DNA from: Hemicordylus capensis
Lineage: Eukaryota; Chordata; Lepidosauria; Squamata; Cordylidae
Reading direction: 5' to 3'
DNA: 64,000 nt
Assembly: GCF_027244095.1 (NCBI RefSeq)
Contig: NC_069657.1
Coordinates: forward strand, 144,890,857-144,954,856
Position numbers and translations under genes: made by a program. Shown here one piece after another: positions 22,873-33,470 of the stretch (positions are counted from its first letter, which is position 1; every line of letters starts with the position of its first letter). Below the pieces are notes generated by a model. The model saw nothing but the letters and a program-made list of their open reading frames with translations, searched no databases and had not been told where the DNA came from.

Positions 22873-23800
22873 TTAGGACAAGATGGTCTTTCCAATAAAC
22901 CTCTTTATAGCTCCCTTCACCTCCTTATTCCGCAGGCTGTAGATCAGGGGATTCAACATGGGGATTACCATCGTTACCACTGAGGCCACCTGGTCTTGAC
23001 CAAGAGTGTAGCTGGACTGAGGCTTCAAGTATGTAAATATCACTGTTGAATAGAAAATGATGACGGCTGTCAGGTGGGATGTGCAAGTTGAAAAAGCCTT
23101 CCGCCTACCTTCAGGGGACTGGATTTTCAAGATTGTGACAAAGATGTATGTATAAGACACGATGACTGCAAGAATTGTGGTTATTTCATTAGCACAGACA
23201 AAGAAAAAAAATCCAGATCTCACTGATATAGGTGTCAGAGCAGGAGAACTTGAGCAGTGGTGGGAGATCACAGAAATAATGCTGGATGACATGAGAATGA
23301 CAGAAAGACATTTGAAAAGTAAGACAGGTGTGCACTGAAGAATTCAGAAATCCCCCAATGTATGATACAATCACCAACAAAACACACAGATTGGGTGACA
23401 TGGTACTTTTGTAGAGCAGTGGGTTGCAGATGGCCACATATCGGTCACATGCCATCGCAGCAAGGAAATAACACTCTGTATTCCCCAAACCAATGAAGAA
23501 AAACATCTGTAGAGCACAGCCCAGAAAAGAAATGGTTTTATTTGTTTCCCAAAAGGCCACTAAAGTTTGGGTGGTGATGACCGATGAGTAATAAATATCG
23601 AGGAAGGCCAGATTACCTAGGAAGAAGTACATGGGAGTGTGGAGTCGGAGATCCATCCTGATGAGCACAATCATGCCCAGATTCCCCACAAGGGTTACAA
23701 TATATATCACTAGGAACAGCAGGAAGAGTGGAAGCTGTAATTCTGGACAGTCTGTCAAGCCCTGCAAGATGAATTCGGTTGTTTGGTTTTCGTTGATCAT
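22873..23800 (-). pseudogene. Olfactory receptor, class II family 5/8/9-like, one frameshift
   Basis: OR coding region complete from ATG (23800) to stop (22873), but read in two frames. The first frame gives about 195 good residues: NQT glycosylation site at residue 5, GN in TM1 at 39-40, [16 protein letters not shown] at 54-69, [12 protein letters not shown] at 119-130, and [13 protein letters not shown] in EL2. The second frame resumes in TM5 ([17 protein letters not shown]) and carries KAFSTC and [14 protein letters not shown] to the end. The switch lies in a run of eight A on the plus strand (23204-23211). The span is 928 bp, which is 309 codons plus one base, so a single extra base is the only lesion. 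MACDRY replaces the usual MAYDRY. It could be a young or segregating pseudogene, or a homopolymer sequencing error hiding a functional gene of 308 aa. Confidence 0.9.
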
Positions 23801-23965
23801 TTTGTCGAATATAGTTGTTGTTTTCCCCCCTGTGCAGGTAGAAGGAAAGAAAGAAGAATATGTGAGGGGAACGAATGATTGTAGAAGAGATAGAACTCTA
23901 GCTCATTTTGATGAACAATTTAGGATACTATAGGATTCCCGGAATGCCATAACACCCTCATGCAG

Positions 23966-25289
23966 GGAACTGGCTGGCCAGGTCCAGCTTGAATCCAGAC
24001 TGGGCAGCTCAGGCTCCGGTTCTATCAAGCCCAGTCCTGTCTGGTTCTGCTGTCAAGCCGGCTTGAGGGGCACAATGGCTATACTTGTAAAGGATTCCAC
24101 TTTACAAGTAAAAGGCTACAGTGGGGGGTAGATGGGGCACTAACTTTCTGTTTACCTTTAAAAATCACCACTGGCAGGCAGGATGGCAGCAGTGGCCACA
24201 GTGGTGGGGATGGCAGCAGTAGTGGGACCTCTTTCACCCTCCCACTGCCCTCCCAAATGACAGCCTTGGATGACTGCCTGCCATTTTGGGCCTCTCTGCT
24301 GTTGCACATGCATACACAGAGTAGAGAAGTTCATGGAACTGGCTGGCCTGGTTCAGTTAGAGTCTGAACTGGACCCAAACCAGACTGGGACAGTTCAGTC
24401 TGGTACCCCCTTAACCCCCCCCCCCCCCGTTTGGTTAAGTCTGGGAGGCTCATGGACCCAAAAGTTATTTTTTTTTACTTACCCCCTCCAGGGGGGCTTC
24501 TCTGAAGCATTGGCGGGGTCTACCAAGGTTCCTCCTCCCCCCACTGGCCTCTGTTATGCATCCATTGCCCAGTTTGGGTGGTCTTCAGCCCTTAGAGGCC
24601 GCCACACATGCACAAATGGCCCTTACATAGCCTGGGCCATGACCCAGTCATGCAAGGACCATTTGCACATGTGTGGTGGCCTTGAAAATATCTGCCACAC
24701 TGGGGGAAATGCCTGGAAAGGGCTGAGGACCGCCTAAACCAGGCAATGGGTGCATAATGGAAGCTGGTGGGGAGATAGGGTACCTCCACAGACACACACA
24801 CCCTGCCCCCGCTGCCTTGGAGGAGCCCCCAGAAGGGATCCACAAACTGCCTGAATCTCCAGGGGAGGTACAGTCCAGAGTCAAACTGAACAGGGGGTGG
24901 TTCATCTCGACCCCAAATTGTCAAACCAAACCAGTTCAAAGTCAAACCGGTTCGGTTCCAAACCGGTTCGGTTCCACACCCTAGCACAAAATGGGTCTCA
25001 GCTGCTCATTTGGGAGGCCAGCCGGAGGGTGAAAGGAGTCCCTGCTACTTCCTTCCTGCTGTGCAGCAGGAAAAGATAAAAAGAAAGAGAGAAATGTTCA
25101 ATCCCCCACCCCCGACCACTACAGCACTTTATTTGTAAGGGGGAATCCTTTCTGGATTCCCCTTTACAAGTATACCATCAAGTCGGCTCATGAGACAGGG
25201 GATTGGCTCAACTCGCCATTGTACCATCCCTGGTCAGCTCGAGGGTGAGCCTTCAAGCCGAGCTGGCTTGCTACTCCACATCCCTACTC
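23966..25289. mobile_element. Outer foldback hAT, TAGGGATG family
   Basis: Inverted arms: TTGTAAAGGATTCCACTTTAC (about 24089) pairs with ATTCCCCTTTACAAG (about 25157), and CTTTCACCCTCC pairs with GGAGGGTGAAAGG. The right end CCACATCCCTA at 25289 matches the family TIR. The left end is not clear. A second element of the same family (24322-24983) sits inside it. Confidence 0.6.
24322..24983. mobile_element. Inner foldback hAT nested in a relative
   Basis: Ends TAGAGAAGTTCATGG and GGTTCCACACCCTA. The flanking octamers ACACAGAG and GCACAAAA match at five of eight positions, a possible decayed duplication. Interior arms CATTGCCCAGTTTGGGTGGT and ACCGCCTAAACCAGGCAATG pair. At 662 bp it is close to the 691-bp copy at 21522. 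Confidence 0.65.
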
Positions 25290-26100
25290 CACAGTTCTTT
25301 GCATCTCATTATCCACGTGTAGCATCGAGGCATTTCCTAAGTCAAGTCACCCTGTCCGCTTCTCAAACCAAGTAGAGCAGAGGTGAGAAAACTATGGAAT
25401 GGAGGCCATTAGTCCAGTATGTTTCTGTTACAAGTCTTACACATCAGAAATGTGCACAAGTGCCCACAAGTGCTCTGGAGAGTGGATGGCCTTCAGGTTT
25501 CTCTTTCCTATTAAAGCCATTGCCAGCTAATCAGATGGCTACCAAGTGCTATTTGTCTGGTCATGTAAAGATAATGTCAGCTCTGTGTTCAAAAAAATCC
25601 CTAGGATAATGACATACCTGAGGAATACCCAAACAACCAACGACCTTCAATGTCAGAATGATTCTTGAGTGCACCAGGATATGAGAGTCCTTAAAAACTA
25701 TTCCTTTACCCTGAGGGATACACAGTAATTCCCTAGGCCACCATTTCTGGAGGAGCTCACGGGATAATGGCCTCTCTCGTTTACAGTGTCTACCTTTATT
25801 GTTGTTGTTCCCAGATCCAGTTTTTTAGTTACACATTTTAGTATCAATCTAAAATGAAGGTGCATTGTGCAGGGGGGAAAGTGGATAGGCTCAGACTCTT
25901 GCACCAGTCCAGTTCCAGGGTACTTGCACAAGGGCAGAAAAATATCCAAGATTTTGTATTGGTGCAAACAGGATTTGTTGTAGTTTTAAATATAATCTAA
26001 ATCACAACACCCTTGATCTTTAATTAAGACCAAGAGGGACTCTATCATAATCTAACTGAAGCAGCAACTGGTGAAGATGGTGAAGAGTTACTGCCCAGTA
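25290..26100. other. No gene recognised
   Basis: Unremarkable sequence with short ORFs only. Confidence 0.35.
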
Positions 26101-26104
26101 GCCT

Positions 26105-26660
26105 CTAGATGAGCTTTTGACAAAGTCCCTTACCAAAGGCTCCTGAACAAACTCAGCAGCCACGGGATAAGAGGTCAGGTCCTCTTATGGGCTGGTAGCT
26201 GTTTAAAGAAAAGAAAGCAGAGAGTAGGAATAAATCAGCAGTTTTCCCAGTGGAGGGATATGCAAAGCACAAGGATCTGTATTTGAACTGGTGCTTTATA
26301 AATGATCTGGAGCTAGGGATATGGCCAAGTTTATTGATGACACCAAATTTTCACTAAGAACAATAAATTGTGAAGACCTCCAAAAGGCTATCTCCTACCT
26401 AAGTGAGGGGCAGTGTTCCCTCTAACAGGGATCCCCAGATGTTGTTGACTACAACTCCCATAATTCCCAAGCAAAAGACATTGCAGCAGAGGCATCTGGG
26501 AGTTGTAGTCAACAACATCTGGGAATTCCTGTTAGAGGGAACACTGGTGAGGGGACTTTAAAATGGCAAAGGCAGTCCAATGTAAGTTAGTGTAAAGTGA
26601 TGCACATTGGGGCTAGAAGCCCCAAAATCACATATACGTTGATGGGGTCTGACTGTGGAT
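26105..26660 (+). mobile_element. CR1 LINE fragment interrupted by a MITE
   Basis: Reads as CR1 RT: AFDKVPYQRLLNKLSSHGI, then KFIDDTKFSLRTINCEDLQK (FIDD at the catalytic site, usually FADD), and after the MITE a KCNVS-like and VMHIGARSPKITYT-like stretch. Multiple frame breaks. The MITE at 26411-26546 is younger than the CR1. Confidence 0.8.
26411..26546. mobile_element. 136-bp hAT MITE with CAGTGTTCCCTCTAA ends
   Basis: Terminal inverted repeats of about 50 bp (CAGTGTTCCCTCTAACAGG and GTTGTTGACTACAACTCCCA) and the perfect 8-bp duplication GTGAGGGG at 26403-26410 and 26547-26554. Non-coding; nearly a pure hairpin. Confidence 0.95.
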
Positions 26661-26664
26661 GGAG

Positions 26665-27520
26665 ACCATTCTGAGAAAGAAGGCCCAAATAGCAGCCAGC
26701 CAGATCTACGAATGGGACTTTGCTTGTTTATATAACTCTCTCTGTGATTCAGCCATGTTGTAGGCTACTCCGTTGATCTCTTGAGACTGGATTCATTACT
26801 GTTGCTGCCTGATCCTAACCATATTAGTCAGAAGTAAATACCATACTTGTTGGTATTGATTTCCAAGCAAAGATGCCTACATTTGTAGCCCAGGGCTGCA
26901 GTCCTACACCACATAAAGGACATTGGCACAGAGATGGTGTAAGGGATCAGCAATGCACCCTAAGACCCCAAGGCCTCAGCAGCTTCCAGCCAGCATCAAC
27001 TCCTGGCACTGACCTGCCCTCACCTGAAATACTTCTGGAAATTAATGCTGCCCTATTCACTTTCCATCTGTCCATCTGCATTTGAGGGGGCCTAAACTCA
27101 GGTACATTTAAAAAATGAATGCATGTAACTCATTCACACAAATGTGTGCATACATACAGACATCTGTATTCAACACATATTAAAACTTAATGAGGCCTTG
27201 CACATCATCATCTGGGGGTGGTTTGGGGTAGCGAAGAGCCCTTACCCTGATCCCCACAGACGAGTGGAGCCTACGTTCGGCTCTGGTAACTCACTGCCCA
27301 GACAATTGTGGCTGCTGAGAGCTGGCATGAGAAAAGATCTCCCAGATATCAGGAGAGAACTTCCACAAGGCACCTTGTTGCCAGCAGTAAAGAAAATCTC
27401 ATTACATCACAGCCATCCACAGATTGGCCATGATGGGGAACGAGGCAGGGCAAGCCCTATTCAAACCACTTTGAGTAAGTGGTTATAGAGTGTGTTGTGC
27501 AGAGTGGCACATTCATAGAA
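26665..27520. other. No gene recognised
   Basis: Short ORFs of at most 114 aa lack any recognisable domain. No repeat ends identified. Confidence 0.35.
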
Positions 27521-27889
27521 CACAGCTCCTCTAGCCACAGCACTCCATAGCAGACACCTGCCAGGACCTACAAAAACAGAGGGAAGTGGACACACAGAGG
27601 TGGTTCCCATGATCAGTGGGAGCCACCTGAAGAGGGTTAGCAGGGAGAGTGGGCTTAGCCTGCTCTCCCCACAGACAACCCAGCTGTCTGCTCTGGGCGG
27701 CTGAACCAGCCACCCACATGACTGCCAGCTCCGTCACAGAGCCAGCAGGTGCTGGTGGGAGCGGGGGCCAATTGGCCACCGGAAGTTCCAGCATGCCCTG
27801 CGCAAGCGCGCAGGGCATGCTGGAGAGACCCCCGAGCCAGGAGGCAGCTTTTTGTCTCCCCTCCGGGGGTCTCCTCATGAGTTGCTGCA

Positions 27890-28091
27890 GTGCAGAGCCA
27901 CGCTGTGGCAACTCACAATCAGAAAAACTGGTTTTGCAGAGCGCTCGCTCCGCAAACCCAGTTTAAGTGCCGGGCTACTTAAGAGGGAGACTACTTAAGC
28001 GGGTGACCCACCAGGCTCGGCTCACGATTGGAGGAAATTGGGCTAGCCTCCACTAGCCCAATTTTCTCCCATCGTGTGAATAGCCTCACAA
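27890..28091. mobile_element. Hairpin-ended MITE, copy 5
   Basis: Ends with a hairpin: ATTGGAGGAAATTGGGCTAG pairs with CTAGCCCAATTTTCTCCCAT, then GTGTGAATAGCC. A second hairpin (AAAACTGGTTTTGCAGAGCG and CGCTCCGCAAACCCAGTTT) lies just inside. The GC-rich stretch to the left (27530-27890) may be its core; that boundary is uncertain. Confidence 0.55.
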
Positions 28092-28374
28092 TCAACAGCC
28101 TGAGCTAGCAGGGCTCCTAGTCTTCACTTACCTGGGTTAAGTTCCAGGGTTGGAAATGCTGGCCACTAGTTTTAGCACACAGCACTGTCTTATCTATTCT
28201 GAAGAAACTGCTGGGGACAAACAGCATTGTTAATGGCCGCCTTTGCACAACAGACCTGCAGTTTGCCCCTCTTCCCCCTGCTGTGCTCCCAGACAAGTGT
28301 GGCAGTCTGGGAGACTGCAAAGGGGAAGGAACTGGCTGCAGTGCACAGGCTTCCTCCTTTGCATGAAGGAAAGC

Positions 28375-28451
28375 CACGGCAGCCAATTCCACTGTGTGAA
28401 ACAGGATGCTGGACTAGATGGATCCAGCAGGGCTGTTCTTATGTTCTTAAT
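28375..28451 (+). mobile_element. CR1-type LINE 3' end
   Basis: GATGCTGGACTAGATGGATC followed by CAGCAGGGCTGTTCTTATGTTC, the same terminal text as the inverse of 52550-52610 at the 3' end of the larger CR1 copy. Confidence 0.75.
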
Positions 28452-28564
28452 TGGAGATGGAAAGAGGGAGCAGCTTCCTACCTCAACTCTGGTTTTACAC
28501 AGCAGCAGCCTTCAGATGACATGATGCCACTCTCTGACCTGAGGTTTTGGCAGTGAAATTCAAG

Positions 28565-29890
28565 TGGAACCAAAAGGTTCCAATTCATGTTTGGGGTTAT
28601 TCAGGAATATAAGTGGCTATTTGCACATGTCATTATACAGGAAACCTACAGATAGGAACACTTACCTGAGGTTTGATAGTTCTCCTTCTAAGTCCCTTAG
28701 GGAAAACTTACCATTTGGACAATTTTTGAGAATAAAACATAGTTGTTCCACTGAACAATCATTTATACATGAATCTAGGGTGGCCAAACAACAGTTTCTG
28801 GAGAGAAGTTATCCTGAGCCAGTTGTGGAGAATCATTTGAGAAAAGCTACAGTAGTTCCAAAGGAGAAACTTTTGCAGACTCATAAGAAGGGATCTTCAA
28901 ATTCTGTTCATTGTAGTTTAACATTTAACTACATCAGCAATAATTTACAAAAGACAATTAAACAACATTGGCATATCTTACATGATATATCAGGATGTCA
29001 GGAAAAGCCAATTATTTCCTTTAAAAGAACTAAAAATTGGAAAAACATATCAGGCAGGAGTGAGTATAGACAGTATGTGAGTATAGACAGTATATAGTAT
29101 AGACAGTATGTGTGATACACCGCACATTTTGCCAGGATCTTCCAATCCGTTGGGTCATCACCCCTGCAGCCACTGTGTTTATTGTCAGTACACCTGCACA
29201 ATTAAAAACTCTGAGAACCATTACATTCATAAGTGCTATAAATTGAAATCTTTCGCCACATGCCCTGGTGTGATATATGCTATCCAGTGCCCGTGTAAGA
29301 TAATGCATGTTGGTAAGACATCGAGAATATTGAAAAGACACATTGGTAAACATCTGAGCAGTGTGAAATGTTTAAGAATGGGTGCCCCCTTGGTAGCTCA
29401 TTTTTTTGGAGAAAAAAGATATACAGTTTTGGACAATCGAAAAAATCACACATGGTTGGCAATGATAATGTTTTACTTAAAGAGAGAAGCATGGTGGATT
29501 TTGGAACTGAACCCTTTGGCTTCACAGGGGTTAAGTGAGGACCTTGAGGACCTTAACTTTCGGATTATGCTCAGATGAAGGGTGGTATATTCCTTTAAGT
29601 TGAAGTTTTTACCATCAATGAATTACAGCTGGGTCCACTGGCAACAGTATAAATTTGCTTCTCCAGTTGGTAATGGTGTAAACTTGTAAGAAGGTAATGT
29701 ACTACTTGTTCAAGGTTTCTTTGAAATACTACAAGTGTAAATAGCCATGAACTTGATATATGTTACTGGCTTCATTTTATATTGTTTCAAATATGAAATG
29801 GTGGTTTAATTGTAATTTTTTTAAAAGTTATGTATTGCCCCTGAAGAAGGCTTCTGAGACTGAAACGTGTTGGGCTTCAATAAATGTTTC
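28565..29890 (+). mobile_element. Penelope-like element with GIY-YIG endonuclease
   Basis: The first frame (28564-29097) gives the end of a PLE reverse transcriptase: SLYRKPTDRNTYLRF, PFGQFLRIKHSC, QQFLERSYP. The second (29108-29578) gives a cysteine-rich linker (PCSHCVYCQYTC) and a GIY-YIG endonuclease (GVIYAIQCPCKIMHVGKTSR, then RHIGKH, then YLKREAWWILEL). This order is diagnostic of Penelope-like elements. A short tandem expansion of GTATAGACAGTAT (29060-29112) separates the two frames. The catalytic 5' part of the RT is missing. A motif with a hammerhead-like layout is at 29838-29877. The element is inactive. Confidence 0.9.
29838..29877 (+). ncRNA. Candidate degenerate hammerhead ribozyme of the PLE
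   Basis: CCCTGAAGAAGG, a short hairpin (AGGCTTCTGAGACT with one mismatch), then GAAACGTGTTGGG. CTGAAGA followed by a stem and GAAA matches the hammerhead core order CUGANGA-stem II-GAAA. Penelope-like elements are known to carry such motifs near their ends. Stem III and the cleavage site are not convincing by eye. Confidence 0.4.
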
Positions 29891-30350
29891 ACAACACTAC
29901 GAGACTATGAAGCCCTTCTCCCGATCAGTGAGAAAGGTTACCCCCTTTTGCGGGGAGGAAGTCCAAAAGTGCTTTTCTCCTCACAGACAATCACAGGGAT
30001 GTTGCTGGGTGAGCGGATCACCAGCCCAGATGAGCGGCAACTCTCTTGCAGGCTGCCCGTGCCTCGTCGCACTTGGCTGCTCCAGGGATCAGGCTCAGGG
30101 AAGCACCACTGCATGGTGCCATGCCCTGCAGAGCCCAAACAATGCACCATATGAGTGCGTGGTGCATTATTAGGAGCCCCCCCTCAAATGTGCCAGCTGC
30201 AACCACTTGTCATGGCTGACACACAATTAAAAAAACAAGGGTAAGGGAGAAGGTGGTTCATGAGCAACATTGCCCTTTAGCCCGGTGGTTCTCATGACCG
30301 TGCAAAACCGGCCTAGGCTCCCTTAGCCCGGTTTTGCACACTTGTGAGAA
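29891..30350. mobile_element. Hairpin-ended MITE, copy 6
   Basis: Ends in a long hairpin: TTCTCATGACCGTGCAAAAC pairs with GTTTTGCACACTTGTGAGAA (30286-30345), followed by TAGCC. The core has inverted AATGCACCATATG and GTGGTGCATTATT. It abuts the PLE 3' end on the left. Confidence 0.6.
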
Positions 30351-30593
30351 TAGCCTCTATATCTCCATTTTTGCTTTTCTGATTGAGTGCTTCCTGGTTT
30401 GGTTTGGTTTTTTGTTTTTTCCCTGTCAACAGCTTCACAAGACATCTTACAACACGGCAATGTGAAATAAAACAATTCAAAAACATACAGTAATAGTTTG
30501 CATGATGATAAATAGGGTATGACAAGAGTCCCATTCTAGTTCAGGAGTTGCACAAACTCCCATTATCAGCTTGTGTGCAAGGAGGTAGGAGGC

Positions 30594-30708
30594 ACTGACA
30601 GTATCATCTGCTAAATGGCAGCTGGGTATGGGGGCTCTGCCCTAGCTGAATGATGTAGAAAGAAAAGCCCTAGTACCCAGCTGCTGCTTAACAGAGTATC
30701 ATGGTTGG
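30594..30708. mobile_element. Short inverted-repeat MITE
   Basis: The arms pair GACAGTATCATCTGCTAAAT with the inverse of CTTAACAGAGTATCATGG, and GCAGCTGGGTA with TACCCAGCTGC. About 115 bp, non-coding. Confidence 0.55.
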
Positions 30709-30869
30709 CATCTCCTATCTTTAAAAAGAAAAAGAAAAATTCCACACAAGCAGAAAATGGGGGTGTCCAGCTTCTGAACTACGCCATTTATCACTGTGAA
30801 AACTACTGTATGTACCTGAATCCAATAATTTTTTCCTCCAAGTTCTTTGATGTTAGAAATGGGGGGTGG

Positions 30870-31860
30870 TCCTTAAATTATTTATTATTTATTTATTTAT
30901 TAGATTTGTATACCGCCCTTCCAAAATGGCTCAGGGCGGTTCACAACATGATTAAAAAAAATTAATAACAATTAAAATCAAACTATTAAAACGCAATAAA
31001 ACCAATAAAACAGCTAAAAGCCCTGAAAACAGGGCAACAGTTTAAAACAGTTTAAAACAATTAATCATTTAAAACTCTGGAAGGCCAGGCCAAATAAGTA
31101 CGTTTTAAGGGCTCTCTAGAATGACAGCAATGATCTCAAATTACGAATTTCTGCCAGGAGTGCATTCCATAGCCCAGGAGCAGCTACAGAGAAGGCCCAC
31201 CTCTGCATCGCCACCAGAAGAACTGGTGGCAACTGGAGACGGACCTCCTCAGATGACCTTAACGTGCAGTGGGGATCATGTAAAAGAAGACGCTGTCTTA
31301 GATAACTCAGACCTAAGCCGTTCAGGGCTTTAAAGGTAATAATCAGCACTTTGTATTTTGCCTGGAAACATATCGGCAGCCAGTGTAAGTGTTTCAAAAC
31401 AGGCATCATATGGTCTCTCCGGGTTGCCCCAGAGACCAATCTGGCTGCCGCATTCTGAACTAACTGAAGTTTCCGGACTACATACAAAGGCAGCCTCACA
31501 TAGAGCGCATTGCAGTAGTCAAGCCGGGAGGTTACCAGCTGATGCACCACTGTTTTGAGGTCATCCTCTCCGAGGAATGGACGCAGCTGTCGAATCAGCC
31601 GAAGCTGATAGAAAGCACTCCTGGCCATGGCCTCCACCTGAGATACCAGGGTGAGGCCTGGGTCTGGGAGTACCCCCCTGCTGCGCACCTGCTCCTTCTG
31701 GGGGAGTGTAACCCCATCCAGCACAGGGAGATCTAAATTAGGGTCCTCTTCCTTGTGGTTAAATAGCATTAACCTATATTTACCCTGCATTTTTAATGGG
31801 TTATCTTAAATTCTGGGTAATCTTCTATTTGGGTAAATGTGGGTAGTCTAATAAATACCC
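30870..31860 (-). mobile_element. L2 LINE, C-terminal RT and 3' UTR
   Basis: A continuous 224-codon frame (31116-31790) gives the L2 thumb and C-terminus: DLPVLDGVTLPQKEQVRSRG, RSAFYQLRLIRQLRPFL, SRLDYCNALYVRLP, LQLVQNAAARLVSGATRRDH, LHWLPICFQAKYKVL, ITFKALNGLG. The downstream end has GAACCGCCCTGAGCCATTTT and an AATA tail on the minus strand. The open frame implies a fairly young copy. The 5' region is truncated. Confidence 0.9.
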
Positions 31861-32185
31861 AGTTATTGATATACCCATGCAGCATCAGCAGAACCATAGC
31901 AGTGCCTAAAAACAACAGCAACAGCATTAAAAACCAACAGATCATTTTAAGTGGCTCAGGAAAGGCCTCCCCAAAAAGGAGGGTTTTCAAGGCCCTCTTA
32001 AAACATGCCATATAGGTAGCCCTGTGGTGGCAGGGGATACTTCAGAGCTACAGCCACTGAGAAAGCCCTGCCTGTCGTCCCCACTAACAAAACTGTGACC
32101 ATGCTGTGGCAGAGAGTAGGGCTTGTGAGGCTAATCTTAATAGGCAGGTGTAGAATACTGAGAATGAAGGGTTGTAACACATAAA
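31861..32185 (-). mobile_element. Older L2 3' fragment
   Basis: Minus-strand L2-like text (plus: CACTGAGAAAGCCCTGCCTG and AGGAGGGTTTTCAAGGCC) lying end to end with the younger L2 copy. Confidence 0.55.
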
Positions 32186-32490
32186 GATCAAGCAGTGGAG
32201 TACAGCCAAAAACATTAAGGATTTAATGAAGTATTCTACTTCTTTAGCACAACAATGCAGTTCAGCAGTGTTGGCCAGTGAGGGTGTCACTCGGTGGCGG
32301 CGGGGGGGGCGGGATTTGTTTTCAATAATTTACTAAAACTAAATTAGTGCTTACTGGCATGACCATTACACCTGTAAGGTGCGGTGAGCTGCAGTGCGAC
32401 ACCCGGCAACTTTAAAACTCACCTGGCCTCCAAGTATGCACAGAGGCCAGGTGAGCTTTGGAGCTGCCCCACCACTGCACAGGTTGCTGG

Positions 32491-32792
32491 CCGTGTTCCC
32501 TCTAAGGTGTGCACAAATTTTCAGAGTTGCCAGAACCTAAAGGGTATACTCATGGGTCAAATGGGCCGTAAGCCAGAATTTGGCTTTTTTAAATCCAAAT
32601 CTGGCCACCTAGGTGCACATGTACACATGTGCTCAGAGAAATTTTGATGTCCACTCAGTTAATTTTAGATCTCGCTCAGGTTGAATCAGAAAGGCCCCAC
32701 TCTGATTATACATGCATGTGCACTGCCTTGATACTGCTGCCCAGAACAAAACTCATTCCGCACACAGATGAGAAAAATTAGAGAGAACACTG
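32491..32792. mobile_element. 302-bp hAT MITE, GTGTTCCCTCTAA ends
   Basis: Ends CCGTGTTCCCTCTAAGG and TTAGAGAGAACACTG are inverted. Flanking octamers GTTGCTGG and GTTGCCAG match at six of eight. TIR related to the 136-bp MITE at 26411-26546 but with a longer interior, so older and a different subfamily. Confidence 0.75.
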
Positions 32793-33089
32793 GTTGCCAG
32801 GCGGCATGCCTCTGCTCACCACACCTTGCAGGTGTGGCAGTAATGCCAGTAAACACTAGTAAGGTTCCTCCTGCAGTGCCCTCACTGGCCGCTACAGAAG
32901 TCCAGCCTACTTTTCTGTTCTCCTGCTTATTCTCCACCTGTCCCCAACCCACCCCTGGACTAAGCTGTAGCTAAACTAAAGCATTGTTCAAGAGCTGGTC
33001 TGAAGCATGGAATGTAGTTGTTGGAAACAGCACGCCAGGCAGATGCATATGGGTGCAGCCAGGTGTTCTTCAAGTACCCCAGCTGCAGC

Positions 33090-33470
33090 ACATATGTAGG
33101 GTTTTAAGGTTAACATCAGCACTTTGAATTGGGCAGATGTGGAGAAACCACCTGAGAGCATTCTCTGATGTTCTTCCTGGAGAAAAACGCTGACATTCTT
33201 CTTCGAATTTAAATTTCTCCTTTGGAATTTAACTAGAGCAATTTCGCTTCCAATCCGACTCAACAGTGAACTGGTAGCCAATGTAATTGGCACAGAATGG
33301 GTGTCACACTGGCATACCAAGGAGTTTCTGCCACCATCCACAATACAAATCTGTACCAACTGAAGTGTGGATGGGCTTCAGAGGCAGCCCCAGGTACAGC
33401 ACAATAGGGTAATCTATACTGGAAGTTACCAATGCTTGATTATTAGAAGATTAGAAGAACATGTACTGGA
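33090..33470 (-). mobile_element. Ancient L2 fragment
   Basis: Plus-strand text GTTAACATCAGCACTTTGAATTG and TCTGTACCAACTGAAGTG parallels the inverse L2 coding region at 31335-31480. Heavily diverged. Confidence 0.5.

Noticed and set aside
24270-24987. 155-aa plus and 131-aa minus ORFs
   Set aside because: Mirror-image frames created by the inverted repeat of the foldback hAT.
27531-27966. 126-aa and 105-aa opposing ORFs
   Set aside because: GC-rich and mutually antisense. Likely the core of a hairpin MITE.
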